Assembly (NCBI RefSeq): GCF_000972845.2
Contig: NC_040029.1
Coordinates: forward strand, 4,019,811 to 4,083,810
Direction of reading: 5' to 3'
Source: Larimichthys crocea
Taxonomy: Eukaryota; Chordata; Actinopteri; Sciaenidae
Length of the DNA stretch: 64,000 nt
This document shows positions 11,201 through 24,666 of this stretch, in pieces. The first letter of the stretch is position 1; each line of letters starts with the position of its first letter. The notes beneath the pieces were generated by a model. The model did not search any database, was not told the DNA's origin, and was given only the letters and a program-made list of their open reading frames with translations. Position numbers and translations under genes: made by a program.

Positions 11201-13375
11201 TTGAAGCATGAAAAAATGTGGCAATGGCCTAAAGCACACCCTGCTTTATTGTCCATTGTACTCTACATTGGACCTTATTTTACAAAATGAACATCACATT
11301 GTATGGAAGAAGACAATATGGAGACTATAAATTCACAAGGAAACTGTGAAACTGCTAGAACAGAATGCAGGTTTTAAGACACTTCAGTGTTGGCTTTACC
11401 TCAAATACCCGGAAGCTCTGTGCACTAATGATGTACTGTCAGTGGACTGGACACTTGCTGAAAGAGGCTTGAAAAGGCCTGTGTCCCAGCTACACTTGCT
11501 GAAAGAGGCTTGAAAAGGCCTGTGTCCCAGCTGCCCATAACAAATGCCTCAGTAAAAACCACAAAATTACCTCACGAAATGTTGATCAATTGCTTGTATT
11601 AATGGTTTTTGTAAATTCTTGCTTTCTGAACATGAACAGTCATCAACCTGTGGAGTGCATTAATGAAACATGCTATCAATAGCAAGTAGCCAACCTTGCC
11701 CTTTCTCTTAGTTTTTCAACATCTTCCATTAGGGGAAAATTGCTCACAGCAGCGTCCTTAATTGATCTCAAGAGGAAACTCTTAGCTTGGAACGAGCCAG
11801 GTCATTTAGAAGAACTTCTAGTGGTAACATTATACTTTGTAATAATGGCCTCTGTTCTCTTGTTGAGTGGACAGTCGGAGATCTCAAACTAAAACATCAA
11901 TTAGATGCTGAAATTCCAAAGACCATCTGAACTTCATCTACAAACGACAAAATATAGTCTGTTCATGATCATCTCTCATACAGCAACATTTATGGTTAAA
12001 ATGTGTTAAATCAGGACCCGCATTAAAATCTGAAGCGCCCCTTTGATCACTGCCTCATGTTCTAACTTTCATTTGCATTTGATGAGTCCATAAAGAGGAG
12101 CTGTAATCCTCTTAGGCCATCTGAAGAGGCCTTCTCATCATAGGTGATTATAAGACCAGAGGGCTTTTGTCATAGTTTTCTCGTCGGCGGCTGAAGCCGA
12201 AATGTGTCATTCAATCAAATGACAGCTCATTCATGTTTCAAATGCAAAATGACTAATTCAGTGTGTACTCGGACTCAGGCTGCTTTTCTGAAAAATATTC
12301 CAACACGTCTTGGACTTGAACAAAAAAAAGAATCTCAATCTATAAGCTTATGTTGAATCTTGCAAATGGTGTCATGGAGATTGAAAATGTTTCAGAAGTA
12401 TTTAGCGTCTTCATTTCGCTCCACTTTTTATTGACTAGATGAAAGGCAAAACAGCCCATAAGTTTTAAGAAAATAACAAGCAGGAGTAAGGGGAAAAAAA
12501 ACATTTTTTATTAATTGCGCCTCACTAAACCTCAACAATAATGTATCCAGTTTTCTTGGGCTTTTTTTTTGTTTTGTATCTCTGGACTTTTTAAGCTTTG
12601 AGCTCTCGCAAACCAAGAAGATTCCAGCAGAATTACTCTGACTTAATGCACTGATTTCTTGGCTACATTACAACAAGAGCATTAGTAGTTTATAGGTGCT
12701 GGGGTGGAAGGGTGAAGTTTAAAAAATAAAAAATAAAAAATCTACCAGTCAACACATAATGTGCTGCACTTGCACTGTGTTGTGGTATAACGGAGAGATT
12801 CACTGAATAAAATATGCAATTAAAACAGACTGCAGCTATGAGAGAGGAGGCAAAAGCGTTAGGAACTGAAGTGTAGAAGCCAGAAAAGTAGAATAGGTGT
12901 CAGAAAATAGAACACCCAAAGGGCTCTCTGTATGTTTGGTCTGTTAAAAAAAACCATCTGCTTTGCTGGGAAATGTGAAAAAGGAAGGATACAGGTTATG
13001 TATATTGACAAATTTGAGATGTTATTGTAGAAAAGCACTTGGCCAAACATGGTTACAGAGATCAGAAGGAGTAAGCAGGGCGAAGCCATTCATCCACTCC
13101 CTCACTCGCCTGCACTCCAGAGTCTGGATCAATACATGGGAGAGCTGCAGCAGGCAAAACTAATTGTGGAGGTGGAGGTCAGGCAGTTCACCTATTCTTT
13201 AAAGTGCTTTAAAATGTGCAGTGACTTTTCTGTACAGAGGGAAGACCCCTCCAAAAACACAATGTACCCAGTGCCTCTTTGATTGCCTATCTGCTGTGTC
13301 AGTGAAAAATAAAACGGATAGTAGAAGTCTTCAGGTGTCGAGCGCAAAATGATTTAGAAGTTATTTGACTCTCTC
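11201..13375. other. Non-coding tract with one tandem duplication
   Basis: No gene is seen. It contains the 41-bp duplication at 11451-11532 (separate entry) and A-rich spots near 12719-12741. The short frames at 12859-13282 on both strands have no recognisable features. Confidence 0.6.
11451..11532. repeat. Perfect 2 x 41 bp tandem duplication
   Basis: Positions 11451-11491 and 11492-11532 are identical, both running from 'acacttgctgaaagaggctt' to 'tgtgtcccagct'. Perfect identity means a very recent duplication or an assembly or gap-filling artefact. Two other perfect duplications of 41 and 42 bp occur in this window. Confidence 0.95.
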
Positions 13376-13512
13376 GCGGGTGGTGGCACAGTGGTCATAA
13401 CTGTCACCTCTCCGGGACTGGAAATGTCTATGGTGCTTTCTGTAGGGAATTTGATTGCTCTCCCCGGACACCTTCCGTTCGTTTCAAAGTCAGATTGATT
13501 GGAAACTGTGGG
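13376..13512 (+). mobile_element. Diverged 'ggtggcacagtggt' fish repeat
   Basis: It opens with 'gggtggtggcacagtggtca', then 'actgtcacctc', 'ctttctgtaggg', 'ttgctctcccc' and 'gattgattggaaactgtgg'. This is the order of a widespread teleost repeat, recalled from memory, in which the corresponding blocks are a gene-conversion-prone short element ending in a GGATGG tail. Here the tail is missing and the copy is strongly diverged. Confidence 0.65.
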
Positions 13513-15503
13513 CACAAAAGTGAGTCCGGATGACTTCCTCTTTAATGTATGCTCGAGCAGACTCAAGCCCCTGTTTCGGCAACGATTGTCCCTAAGCATG
13601 ACAGTGAATGTGTTGAGCTCCTGACGTGTGACCTTTGCAATAAAGCACAAAATAAAGTGTGTGCTGGGTCACCGCGATCCACTGAATCAGCTTCGGTCGC
13701 TCCTTAACACAGATTCTGAAAGTTTCCGGAGTCCTCCTGGAGGGATAAACACCAGTCTTCAAAAATATATTTCCTCATTTGAGGCTTTGATGATGGCTAC
13801 AAAGTGAGCAGCTCCAAAGTTGCTTTTAAGATGAGTTGAGGCAAGCGACTGAAGGCCATATGAGTCACATCATTTTAAAACAGCCAATCAGTATCTCCTT
13901 GTGCTTTGTGGATAGTGGCAGGGGAGTGATCACTCCCACAAAGACAGAAATGTTTTATCACGGGGTGCTTTTTATTCTGCTAATTATACCGCCCTTGCTC
14001 CTCCGTCCTCCAGACTTGTGACCCGAAAATTCATCGTCGAGGATCTTCCGATCCCTTCAGTACGTCTTGGAGGGCACAAGGAGAGAAGGGGCTCCCAGAG
14101 GAGCTCAGAGTGGGGGATAACAGGTTGAACCCATGAGAAAGTTTTTAATAGGCAGCAGGTGTTTTCCTTTTTAACCGTAATTCAATTATTTCTACGCTTT
14201 TCCTCGTTGAATTCTGTGTGTTGAGTAGTTGCTGTCTTCCTAAAAACTAACCTGGAGAGAAAGGATGTCACGTTTTGTGAATACAACTCTTTTGTCCTGA
14301 AATCTCCCAGCTCTAATATAACCCTCCTCGCATTAACACATTAAATAAACAGAAATGTCATATATCAGTCCTGTTTTCTGTTTTGTTTTCCACCAGTTGA
14401 GGTTTGACTGGTGCTATTCAGGCAATCTGACGCCCTCATCTTGTTTTCCAATTGGAAAATTAGAGGCAACTACTGCTTATGTCTTGAAATAAAGATTTGA
14501 ATAATTCGAGTGGATGGAAACAAGCATTCTTTTGCATTTTCTTTCACCGAATTACTCAAAATTCAGTTGAAATTTGCAACACATTTGGATGGGAACTACT
14601 TAGAGCTTTTCTTCTTGTTATCTTGATACAAGACTTACGTCAACTGCACCCTCTACACTTTTCTTTTTTTTTTTTACACGTTAGAAAGCACGATAGGGCG
14701 TTAACTGTTTAACAGTGTCATCCAGTGTGCATCTTTATTGTGTTTTGATCCTTTCAGCTTTTTTAGCCATTTGTATGTAGTTTGGTTACCTTGGTCTAGA
14801 TAAAAAGAGGAAAGGATTAGATTGCATGCAGATCTGGGCAATTTCGGGTTCCCCAGGTGTCAAAACGTTGACACTGACCAAAGACTGAGTCACAATCATT
14901 CCTGTAGGGGAACTTGCACTTAACTGTGATGGAACGTTTCATTATCCTAATTGGTGGCGACAAGGAGAGAGCTCACCCACACACTTAAACTGCAATACAC
15001 TTCACCACGACTAAAAGATAGTCAATAGATATAGCAGAACTGTTAACACTGGAGTCTCACCAACAATGTCGGTAGAACTTATGAGCCATGAGAACTTATG
15101 CATGTTCTATACTTATCCAACAGAACAGACTAGAGCAGACTATTTGGATCATTCATTTATAAAAATGCATGTTAATTTGACATAATCTTTCTCATATTAC
15201 TTGAGTCCGTCTACAGCTTCCCATCAAGTCGACTGCCTCATTTTAGCAGCTCTTGATTTAATCACGGGATTATTGCGCAATACGTCACAAGCTCAACTCA
15301 TTTTCAGGCAATTTCCCAACGCATGATAATATCCACATGCACTCAGACACATATACAGGCAATGCAATTTGAAAAAGCGACCGATAAAGTCCAATAAAAA
15401 CGTGCTCAAGTTACATATGAGTGAATATTACAGCGATTCTACCAGCGTGCAAATCTACGTTTCCTCACATCCAATCACATCAACTGGGTCTTATGGGTTA
15501 CCA
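13513..15503. other. Non-coding tract, nothing recognised
   Basis: Unique-looking A+T-rich DNA. It includes a T run at about 14667-14677 and short open frames with no features. Confidence 0.6.
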
Positions 15504-15585
15504 GGGAAATAATCATCTCTAGACACTCGTTGTCGTAGCCTTCTGGGAAATAATCATCTCTAGACACTCGTTGTCGTAGCCTTCT
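15504..15585. repeat. Perfect 2 x 41 bp tandem duplication
   Basis: Positions 15504-15544 and 15545-15585 are identical, both running from 'gggaaataatcatctctaga' to 'tcgtagccttct'. No relation to the unit at 11451 is visible apart from the equal length. Confidence 0.95.
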
Positions 15586-18500
15586 CGCACTTAAATTTAA
15601 TTTTTGGTATCAAGACTCAATTTGTCATATGAAATTGCTGTTTCGTTAGATTCTGCCAGACCCCTCTTTGGCTTTCTGTGTGGACGAATATTGAAAACAA
15701 TACTGATTTATTCATTTTTATTCTTTGTGAGTGTGTGTGTGTGTTGGCAAATGAAGATGTAGAAAGGCCTTGTCCATTCTGGTTTAGTCAATGAAATCCT
15801 ATTTCAAACTGTATTGTGTATGAGATGAGAGCTGCTAATTGATAACAAGCTGTTCCTCTAAACCAGGAGTTCAATCACAAGAGCTATGAAAAATCTAATC
15901 CTGACCTCAAGAATGAAATTTACCACCCTATCAGCGTATATGGGGAAGACTAAAAAATGAAAACTGCTGCTTCTTACACTGAGATCCTAGTATTATGTTA
16001 AATACTGCATGTTGTAGAGATGATTGCTTTATTTTGAATGTGCAGTCTTATGGTTTACATATTGAATCCAATCCAATCAGACTTGTTGATGCAAGCAAAC
16101 TGTCGACTCTTGATATGACTTCAGTTAATGTTAGCAGGGTAGGATAAGGAGCTTCCACTTTTACGGTGTAATACATACAGCTCAAAACAGTACATGACGG
16201 ATGCACTGATGGCTTCTATCAACGTCGGTAGGCTATACATTTCAGTTGATAGTACTAGGAAACAGATTCTGAAATTTCAGCCGACTAACATCCTTAGTTC
16301 ACATAATGCCATGTCCTTACACTGTTGTATTCTCTCTTGAGAAGAGTGTACAAAAACTATAAAAAGCTCACCTTCAACCAAATATAAAAAAGAAGAACTT
16401 AATTTCATGATCAAAACAAACCTGCAAAAAGGAAATCTGACCTTGCAGGCATTGAATTGCTGGTGGATTTTTGATCGACTGGCTATCCAGACAAAAAGTT
16501 TTGATGAAAAGACTCGGCTTTGCAACTCACTGTAATTGACACATGTTTCCCGACAGAGGTGCACAAGCTTGCATGTAAATCTTTCCTGGCAAAGAAAAAG
16601 GAGCTGACGTGTGCAATATGAGGGAAGAAAAAACTTCTCCCGCATGGTGCACAGCATCTCTGGGGGTAATCAACAAATCTGTTTAGCCGTGAAGGAAAGG
16701 AGTTACTGTGAGAACATCCGAGAGGACTCTTTCAAGACATCAGAGACCCACAGAATTGAGAGAGTTGGATTTTTTTTTCTTTTTTTCCATCTCTCTAGCC
16801 TGCCTTTGTACTGCTACCACTCCTTTTCAACGTTTGAAAGGGGAGGGATGAGTGAGAGATTTCAGTCCTCTGGCAAGACTTTTTTTATTTTATTTTTTTT
16901 TACTTTTTTATCAGAGATGCCTTTTTAAATCTCTCTGCTGATCTCCTATTTACCTGGTAGAGTATGTCACCGGGAGTAAAAGTGAGACCTCCTCCTACGT
17001 GATCATAAATTTATACAATTTAAAGTCTGAGAGGTTGTTAAACAATGCTTGAATATTTGCCCTGTATGAAGAATCGAGCATCCTAAACCTTTGGTGTAGC
17101 CACCTAAGCTACGGTAGCTTGTGAAGTTGTTATTGTAAGCCTTCAGAAAGGGTACAATTTGAAATTATGTAAGCATGAAAGTTTGAACCGCACGCGGTCG
17201 ACTTTGCAGCAGACTTCCTATCTGTCGGAGAGTGAAACGTTTCCGGATCATTTAGTCATTTGGAGGTGTACCTGCTGATGTGGCAGGTGGATAGATTTAC
17301 ACAACAGAGGTGTTGTAGTTTTAATATTTTTGAAATATTTAGAAAGTTTGAAGAAGCTGATTATGAGGAAACCCGACAGATCACTTGTGGCACTGTGGTT
17401 CATTGTATTAACAAGCAGGCACAGTACGGCTCATGACAAGCATGCAGGGATGGGTTGGGGGTCTTTTGTTGCATCCTTAGCTCAGGAAATAAAAATCTCA
17501 AGGACCATTGAAATATAAACATTAAAACCCTGTTTTGTTTTTTTTTATTCCAATTTTTTCATTTGCTCTGCTCCTGTTTATCGGGTTGTGCTGGCGGGCA
17601 GTTGAAGCAAAGCGGTCAAGCAAGACATTGCCATGGAGTTTGGCTGACCTTGTTGGTAACTTGCAGAGTAGTAGTCTATTTTCTTTTTGATCTTCATATC
17701 AAAGCGCTTGATATTGCATCCTAAATTAAAACTAATTTAATTACACGTTTGGTTAGACATTAAAGACACAGCCAAAGATATTTTCCAAGTTCTAATTCCT
17801 TCCTTTCTGTAAAAGGTTTAAATATTTTTGATGACTCATTCTGATCCCATGCAGTCATGTAATCACATTTGACATCGTTTTAGCTCATAGGTCGTAGCAA
17901 AGTGATCTGACCGTTGGGCGGCGTGTGTTTGTCTATAACGCTCACACTTTCATGTCACATTAAAAAGGCGCAGAATAAAGCACTCCATTCAAATCCCTTG
18001 CATGGGGTCGCAACTTTAAAACTCGTCCTGCAGAGAGTCGCTGAAAGGCTTGACCTCGGCCGCAATGTCAGAACAAAAAAAAACAAAAAACAAGAAGAAA
18101 TAAAAAGGTGCAGACACTGTTAACAGAACTGGGCCTTGATGAGAGGTAGTGAGACTACTGTTGCTGGCTTTATATCGCTGACCTCAGGCTATAATTCTTC
18201 TTTTTTTTTTTACTTTATCAAGTGGTCGAACAATTATCACTTTATTCCAAACGTGTTCTGCGTCAAAACTCTAACATATGCAAACAGCAGGGAGTTCAGC
18301 AAAAAAAAAGATAAAATTACTTTTTTTGATCATCTATACACCTGAGGGATACTGTGTGCACTGTATGACTATATGTTGGAAACTAGTTAAAATGATCTAA
18401 TTAAACTTTTGGGAACGGAATTTAGAGATATGGCCAAATTGGGTCTTGTGCTTGATATTCTCTTTGTGGGTCCATTGCATGCGGTTTGAAATGTGGACTG

Positions 18501-20188
18501 GACTCCAAAGAGACTGCAATGATTCCAAATAATACTACAGGCATCTGGTCGAATGTTACCAAGATCTTTGAAACCCTTATCCAACATTTCACACGGATAA
18601 CTTTATCATTTCCTGAACAAATGTGTGCTGTAAGAAAGTGCTGATAGTTGCCCAGCTCTAAAATGAGAGAAAAAAAAAAAAAGACTTGGACCTTACCATG
18701 GGCAGAATAATGGGAAACCACGCTGATAAATATTGAACATCCTCTAATGAAAGAAGATCAAAAAGCCTGAGCTGAAGACGAGCAGCGCCGACACATCTTC
18801 GCCATAAATTAAACATGAGATACTGCAGGCTTCTTACTCCCAACCCAGATTTAATGAGAGAAAAAAAATAACAAACACATATGGTGAGACATAACATTGC
18901 ACTGCACCCTCAGATTATCTCACAGCGGGGAAAACTGGTAAAAGAAACCCTAAAGATGATTTCAAAACCACAGTTATTAATGTATTTGCTCTGGTTTGAA
19001 TAGCGCCTTGTTAAATTTAAAGCGGGAAACCGTAAATTAAATTGTTTTCTGAGGCCGAGGGCATTTCTATCTGCAAATCGAAATGTGTGCATGTGTGATA
19101 TGGAATTTCAAGGTGCGTTATGTTTGTTATTGCGGATTAATAAAGAGCTGAAATGTATGTTAATTTATGCACATGTAGGCAATGATTTATGATTCTGATT
19201 AAGAGTCTAGTAAAATAGTAATCTGCCCTATGCTGGATGGTTTACAGACCAGTCTCCTGGTCACAGGTCCGATGCCCAAGGAGTCAGGGAGCCCCTTGAT
19301 GGGGCCCATCAACATTCAGGATGTCTTGGTCTCATTTTATTTTTCAGTCTGCCCACGCCGTCTGAAAAATTGTTGTTTTTCTTACATAATACAGCTGCAT
19401 TGCACATAATTAAGCAACACTAAGCCGACATAGTGATTTAATAATGTTGATAGCAGAGGAACTCTGTTTATTTAATTGATTTTCTGACTCATGACTGAAA
19501 ATGTAATTGTTTTTCCTCGTGTTGCATAAAAACTTGCAACACATGCAAGGCTGTCATGTGCATGCCTGTCTAAAAAAACACGGATTTCAGTACCAGATGC
19601 CTCAACCAAGTAGAGCGCGGACATCCGAGTGAATAATTACTTTCATCAGAGTTAGAGCAGGACGTCCACGTGCTAATTCGTCTGCCCCAGCTGTTTGTGA
19701 TCAGTCTGCTATGTGCAGACAGCTGGCTAGCTAGCGTTAGCGACCCAGCAGGTAGAGGGACTGAAAAATGTGGAATCCACACATCGGTGCCGTTGTGTCC
19801 CGCGGCGCCACATTTTGTACCTCATCAACAAATGCAAACAGATATCAGATCAGCGTGCCACTGGAAGCCTAAATCAAACAACTCATAATTGTGTAATTTA
19901 AGGTCTTATGTACATAATAATTAGTATATTAAAAGAATTTGCCAAGTTCTTGTAAATCTTTCTGATACTGGGTTTGAATTTAAACATATTTTATGCGATC
20001 ATACAAAGTTTTTCTTAATAAATCAGAAAAATACAACTGTACACCTTCTGGGTTCAAGTTTCTCTCTTTTACCAAACCGAAGGAGTTTAACTGTCTTGTT
20101 AACTCATCATAAAATACACACTACGCTATTTAAATGTGTCCAAGACAAAAATAAAACTCACATGTCAGTCTTTCTACTGTTGCAACAA
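15586..20188. other. Non-coding tract, nothing recognised
   Basis: No gene is supported. A (GT)7 run lies at 15731-15744, with T-rich and A-rich runs near 16771-16787, 16880-16903, 18200-18211 and 18669-18681. The 126-codon minus-strand frame at 16277-16657 has a Cys/Phe-rich composition and no domain I recognise, and is treated as chance. Confidence 0.6.
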
Positions 20189-20272
20189 TCACCAACTCTG
20201 GTTTGATCCATACAAATCTTCAGTTCACAGTCACCAACTCTGGTTTGATCCATACAAATCTTCAGTTCACAG
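20189..20272. repeat. Perfect 2 x 42 bp tandem duplication
   Basis: Positions 20189-20230 and 20231-20272 are identical, both running from 'tcaccaactctggtttgatc' to 'cttcagttcacag'. This is the third perfect duplication of almost the same unit length in 9 kb. Confidence 0.95.
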
Positions 20273-23200
20273 ATCGAGATGTGAAAATGTTCTGGTAAAA
20301 TTGCTGGGTTTTTTTGTTGTTGTTGTTTTGTTAAAGGATGGTTTAGGGGCTTTAAAGAGAGAGTAGATAATATGTAGCATACACATGACTGATATTAGTT
20401 TATGTTTTAAGCAGATAAAAGCATCTGATATGTATGGATTTTCAATGAGATGCTCATCTTGTGATGTATCTGCATTTTAAACATTCCCAGAGACTTTCAG
20501 CTCTACAAGATAGCTAGAGGCAGCTCATGTGTGCATGTTATACTAGATCGATGTTTGTAGATATTATAGCAACAGCAGAAATACTAATGAATGGATATTT
20601 CAAACAGTTACTACTGTATAGTATTTTCTAACATATAGTGTGGAGGATTGTCAGTGTGCAGCTGTTTCTCAACTCAAAATGCAATTAATTCATTCAAGAC
20701 AGCAAATCTACTTCTACAAATCTGCTATTCTGTAACTATCGGCTGTATTTTCTCCATTATAAAAAACAAACAAAACATTAGCTGTGCAGCCTGGAGACAA
20801 GAAACCTATAACAACAAAATTAAAAAATGAAATAGTGACCTGACAATGTGCAATGCAAGCAGAGCTGCTTTGGGTATCAAACAGTTTTCATGGACAGCAT
20901 ACCTAAACTGCTGCTGCTGGTTGAAATATTCAATATTTTGTTCATTCTACTGAAGAGTCAGTCCCATCCAGAGACCTTCCTGCCAGCACAACCGCACTGA
21001 CATCCTCCCTCTATGGTCCTGGTGGTAGTCTGCACTGACTCAAAAGCAAATGTTTTCTTTTTTTTCACCCCCCCCTCCATCAAATGGACAAGGCTGACCT
21101 TAACTCCTACCCATACCCAGCTTCAACATCCAACTATAGATGGAGCACACGGCCAAACTCTGACCGCAATGCAACACAATGCATACTTTCATAGCACTTC
21201 CCCCCACACTACAGAGCGACTGTCACTCCCCAGAGAACTGTCCATCTGATCCCTCTGACCCGAGCAGCTGAACCAGACACGGCGTCCACGCAGGCGAAGG
21301 CCGCGGTCACCGGGTTTACTGACTTTGGACGGAATGACCAAGGCATCTTGGCATTTGATGATGCACTGGCCGCACACTTTGTCTTTAGAAAATGCTCCTC
21401 CATCTGCTGCAGAAGAGCTGAAAAATGGTGTTTTGTCTGATTGCAGAGTCTTGGTCACTATTATACCCCCACAATGACACACTTCACTCCTGTCCATGGC
21501 CAGCTTCTACAAAAGCTCATTCCCCTCAGTGACGCTCCTTTATCTGGTCACCTTGTATTTCTATTGTCACCTTCAAATGAACTGCGTACCATTCATTGTC
21601 GTGTTGATTGGCATGTATTCACATCTATATTCTCGAGAGACATCGACAAAGCTGTCATTATTATGCCTCTGTCAAGGCTGCCTTTCAAATTCATATCTTA
21701 TGCGCACATTGATGCTGAAATGTCCTTACTATGGAAATCAGAATCCTCACTGTGTCGTGGTAACACTGACTGAATCGTATAGAAACATATGCCAACAGTC
21801 AGACACGACGTGGTCGAGACTCAACACAGTTGTCGCTGTGGCGGTTTCACATGTACAACGCACAAACCCCAATAAAAATTGACAAACAACAGTTGCATCA
21901 TCAGGCTCCCCGATCTGTTGCCACAGCAACCGACTCAGCCCCAGCATGTTCACATGTCGCTTTGCCCTCTCCCAATTCCCACCTCTCCAAAGTCAGGCCA
22001 AAGCGAATGCCTGTGAAATTTATCTAAAGATTTCTGAACACAAGGTCTGAGATGCAGTGCAGGTTTGAAGTAGCAGCTCTGTCTGGCCAACAGTTATCCT
22101 TCAATATGGACTGCCTTCAGCACTAAGGGCACTTGAAGCTGCTTGTAGAACAGACCAAAACAGTGTCTGGGCCACAAAGTTACAAAGACGTACACGGTGA
22201 AGTTTTGTAACAATCTCATCAAACGACAATGTAATTTTATAGTTGTTTGCATTTGTTTGAGGGTGCATTTGCCCCTTCCCTTAATAACGCCCAATCAAAT
22301 TAAGTGCATTAACCACCTGGCTGCATATATAAGACAACCAAGTCTTCAGCACAAGGATTAAGTACAGCTGATAAAGAGAAGCACTTATCAACTGAGTCAT
22401 TATGGCCTAAGTTTAGACACATTTCTGCATCTGTTCTTGTATCCACCGATGAGAACATCTTGAGTCAAAGAGGTACTCTGCTCATTCAAATCAGTGTCTT
22501 GTTGAAATGGAAAAGCTTTAAGTTTCCGGCACACTGTGAAAGGTTCTAAGCAAGGTGAACTGGAAGCTGAAGGACCAGCACTTTGTGCTCATTAGTTGAC
22601 ATAATTGTGTTCATTTCCAAAAGGAGTCCTGCATAATATTAGTAGAGTTAATAACAGTGCCCGTGCGGTTCTAAAAGACACCATCCAAGGTTAGAGGGAT
22701 ACATTAAAAAAGCTAAAAAAATTTACTGGAATGTCTGAGGCAAACAGTGGGTGTCGGAGAAATGTGAGTTAATAAGTTCAGTTCAGGTACAGGGATGGAA
22801 ATAAGCCTGATAAAGTTAATTGAAGCAATTTCGACTTTTGCTGGAATCTAAGCGCTACCATAAATAGGTGGAAGGGGAAAAAAAAATAATTACATTGCTC
22901 TTTGAACACAGGCGACATCCCAATTAAAATAAAACGGGTTGACATGAAATTCCAATTACGCATGTTTAGCAAAAAGCAATTCATAATCGGACCACTATAT
23001 CTTTAATTGCTTGTCATATAGGTAAGAGGCGACCTGCCTAATTTGTCAGGGAAATTATGCGCTACCCCCTCTCTGGTGGGCTGTGCAGATGCCAATTACG
23101 GCGAAAGCCTCCGCACTATTTGTTTTCTAGCAGTCATGGAAAAGGAAATGGAACCTGGGCTGCTGCCAATCAAATGCACTAAAAGGGTTTTTAAGGGGCC

Positions 23201-24070
23201 ACATTAATTAATAGCCAGTAAATACTTGGGAGGCTGGTTAAAAGGTGACTGCTAATACCTCACAAACTTTCCGTCTCTTGCTGCATTAACCTGTCAGTCT
23301 CCTCATCTGAAAGTCCTGGCCCTCGATAATTACACGTTTTATTGTAGTGTACATGCTAAATTGTATAATTACATCCTGATTTAAGGCTCGGTAGGCCTCG
23401 TAGGATGACGGGAAAAGTAGAAGTAGGGCAGTTTAGAAACAGGCATGGGTGACTCACCACTCGAAGCAAGAGGAGCACCAACTGATCATGGAGTATGACT
23501 AAGGCAGGTTAGCTTTTTGCACGGCTCATTCTCTCCAAGAGAGCTGACTGGCTCCTCGCTGCTATTTAATATTTGACTGCATCCTCTCACTCTGAATATA
23601 AATCGACCCTGTGTCACAGTCATATTTTAAAAAGCCAGTTCCACTCTAATAAATACCTTTTTTTTTGGAAATTAGGGGGGTTAGAATAAAATACAATACA
23701 GAAGGTTTTACCTTTTATTACGAGAGCGGATACTTTTGTCCAGTCCAATGACATATGCCTCTGATGACCTCAGCGAGAACTATAGAGTCAGGGTCCAGTT
23801 TTTAACTCTTTGTGTTGGCTATGATGTGAGCCTTATTTCCATATATGCCCTTGTAGCACCAGCACCTTTCAAAGGTTTTCTCCTGATGGTTGTCCACAAC
23901 AAGTTCTCAGAGGCATCCGTCCTTGCTCTCCAAGTACTTTGGAAACATGGATAGTAGGGGTCAATTTTTCACAATAACCAACCCATGTTCTGACAGCAAT
24001 GGTGTCAAAGTTTAATATTTCAAGTCAAGATTAACTATTGGACTATAACTGGAGGCAAATATTAGTCTAT
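20273..24070. other. Non-coding tract with an enhancer-like block
   Basis: No gene is supported. The relatively G+C-rich stretch 21190-21500 has a minus-strand frame of 102 codons and the frames at 21441-21882 overlap in two phases; none resembles a known protein. A candidate regulatory block at 22840-23260 has its own entry. Confidence 0.55.
22840..23260. promoter_or_regulatory. Candidate conserved non-coding element
   Basis: A long tract without simple repeats, dense in homeodomain-like cores and their reverse (ccaattaaaat, ttccaattacgc, tttaattgcttg, gccaattacgg, cattaattaatag) and SOX/POU-like A+T boxes. No open frame runs through it. The texture is that of a developmental enhancer; conservation in other fish is not shown here. 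Confidence 0.35.
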
Positions 24071-24666
24071 AGCATTGTTACGACCATATTAAGGGGTATG
24101 AAAGAAGTAACATAAAAAACAGATTTTAACGGTTATTAAGCAAAAGTTGTTTATTAAATGAAAGTTTTTAGATCGTTTTTTAACAAAAGGAGGTGAGGCA
24201 AAAGGGAACTAAGGGCGAGCAAGTGCCGTTAAAACGAACAAACCAACATAACAAAAAGAGAACTCTAAACAGAGCCTATATTATCTAACTAGAAAACCAA
24301 ACGAGAAAGAAAAACCTCACTAACTAAGTCTAACTCTAAATAACAAAAACACATCCAAAACAGCACTCTTAATCTAATGGGTCTAACAAAAATAGTCTAC
24401 GTGTAATCAGTAGATATCTCTAAACTAACTAAACCCTGCCCAGTCCCAATAAGCCAAACACAAAACCTCCAGTTACGAAATGCAAACGAACGAGTATCAT
24501 TGGCAGCGTGGAAATGGTGCCGCACTAATCCTGGCCCTGTACAGCTGACGACATGTTGTCCCCGCCTCCATCAGACCGGCAACCGCACACCTGCATTTAC
24601 CTATGGGAAAAAACACTACACACCCACATGTGCGTGGGGCGACACGGCGGCAGCCGTAACAAGCAT
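24071..24666 (-). mobile_element. Solo LTR (Ty3/gypsy-like), flanked by 5-bp target duplications
   Basis: The element itself is 24076-24661 (586 bp). It begins TGTTACG and ends CGTAACA, the exact inverse, so it has the TG...CA termini of a long terminal repeat. The 5-bp repeats AGCAT at 24071-24075 and 24662-24666 flank it exactly, marking integrase-type insertion. The minus-strand reading is preferred because an AATAAA signal (complement of 24150-24155) then lies near the 3' end and the body is T-rich. No coding region, primer-binding site or second LTR adjoins it, so it is the product of LTR-LTR recombination. Assignment to the gypsy class rests on the 5-bp duplication and termini. An endogenous-retrovirus LTR or a short-TIR DNA element is a less likely alternative. 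Confidence 0.85.

Noticed and set aside
16277..16657. 126-codon minus-strand open frame
   Set aside because: No recognisable domain, no splice-site support and an overlapping plus-strand frame; expected by chance in 64 kb.
21189..21497. 102-codon minus-strand frame with a GQCIIKC word in G+C-richer DNA and an acceptor-like T-rich tract
   Set aside because: Other frames are also open, no donor site fits and no family is recognised. A lost exon is possible but not supportable.
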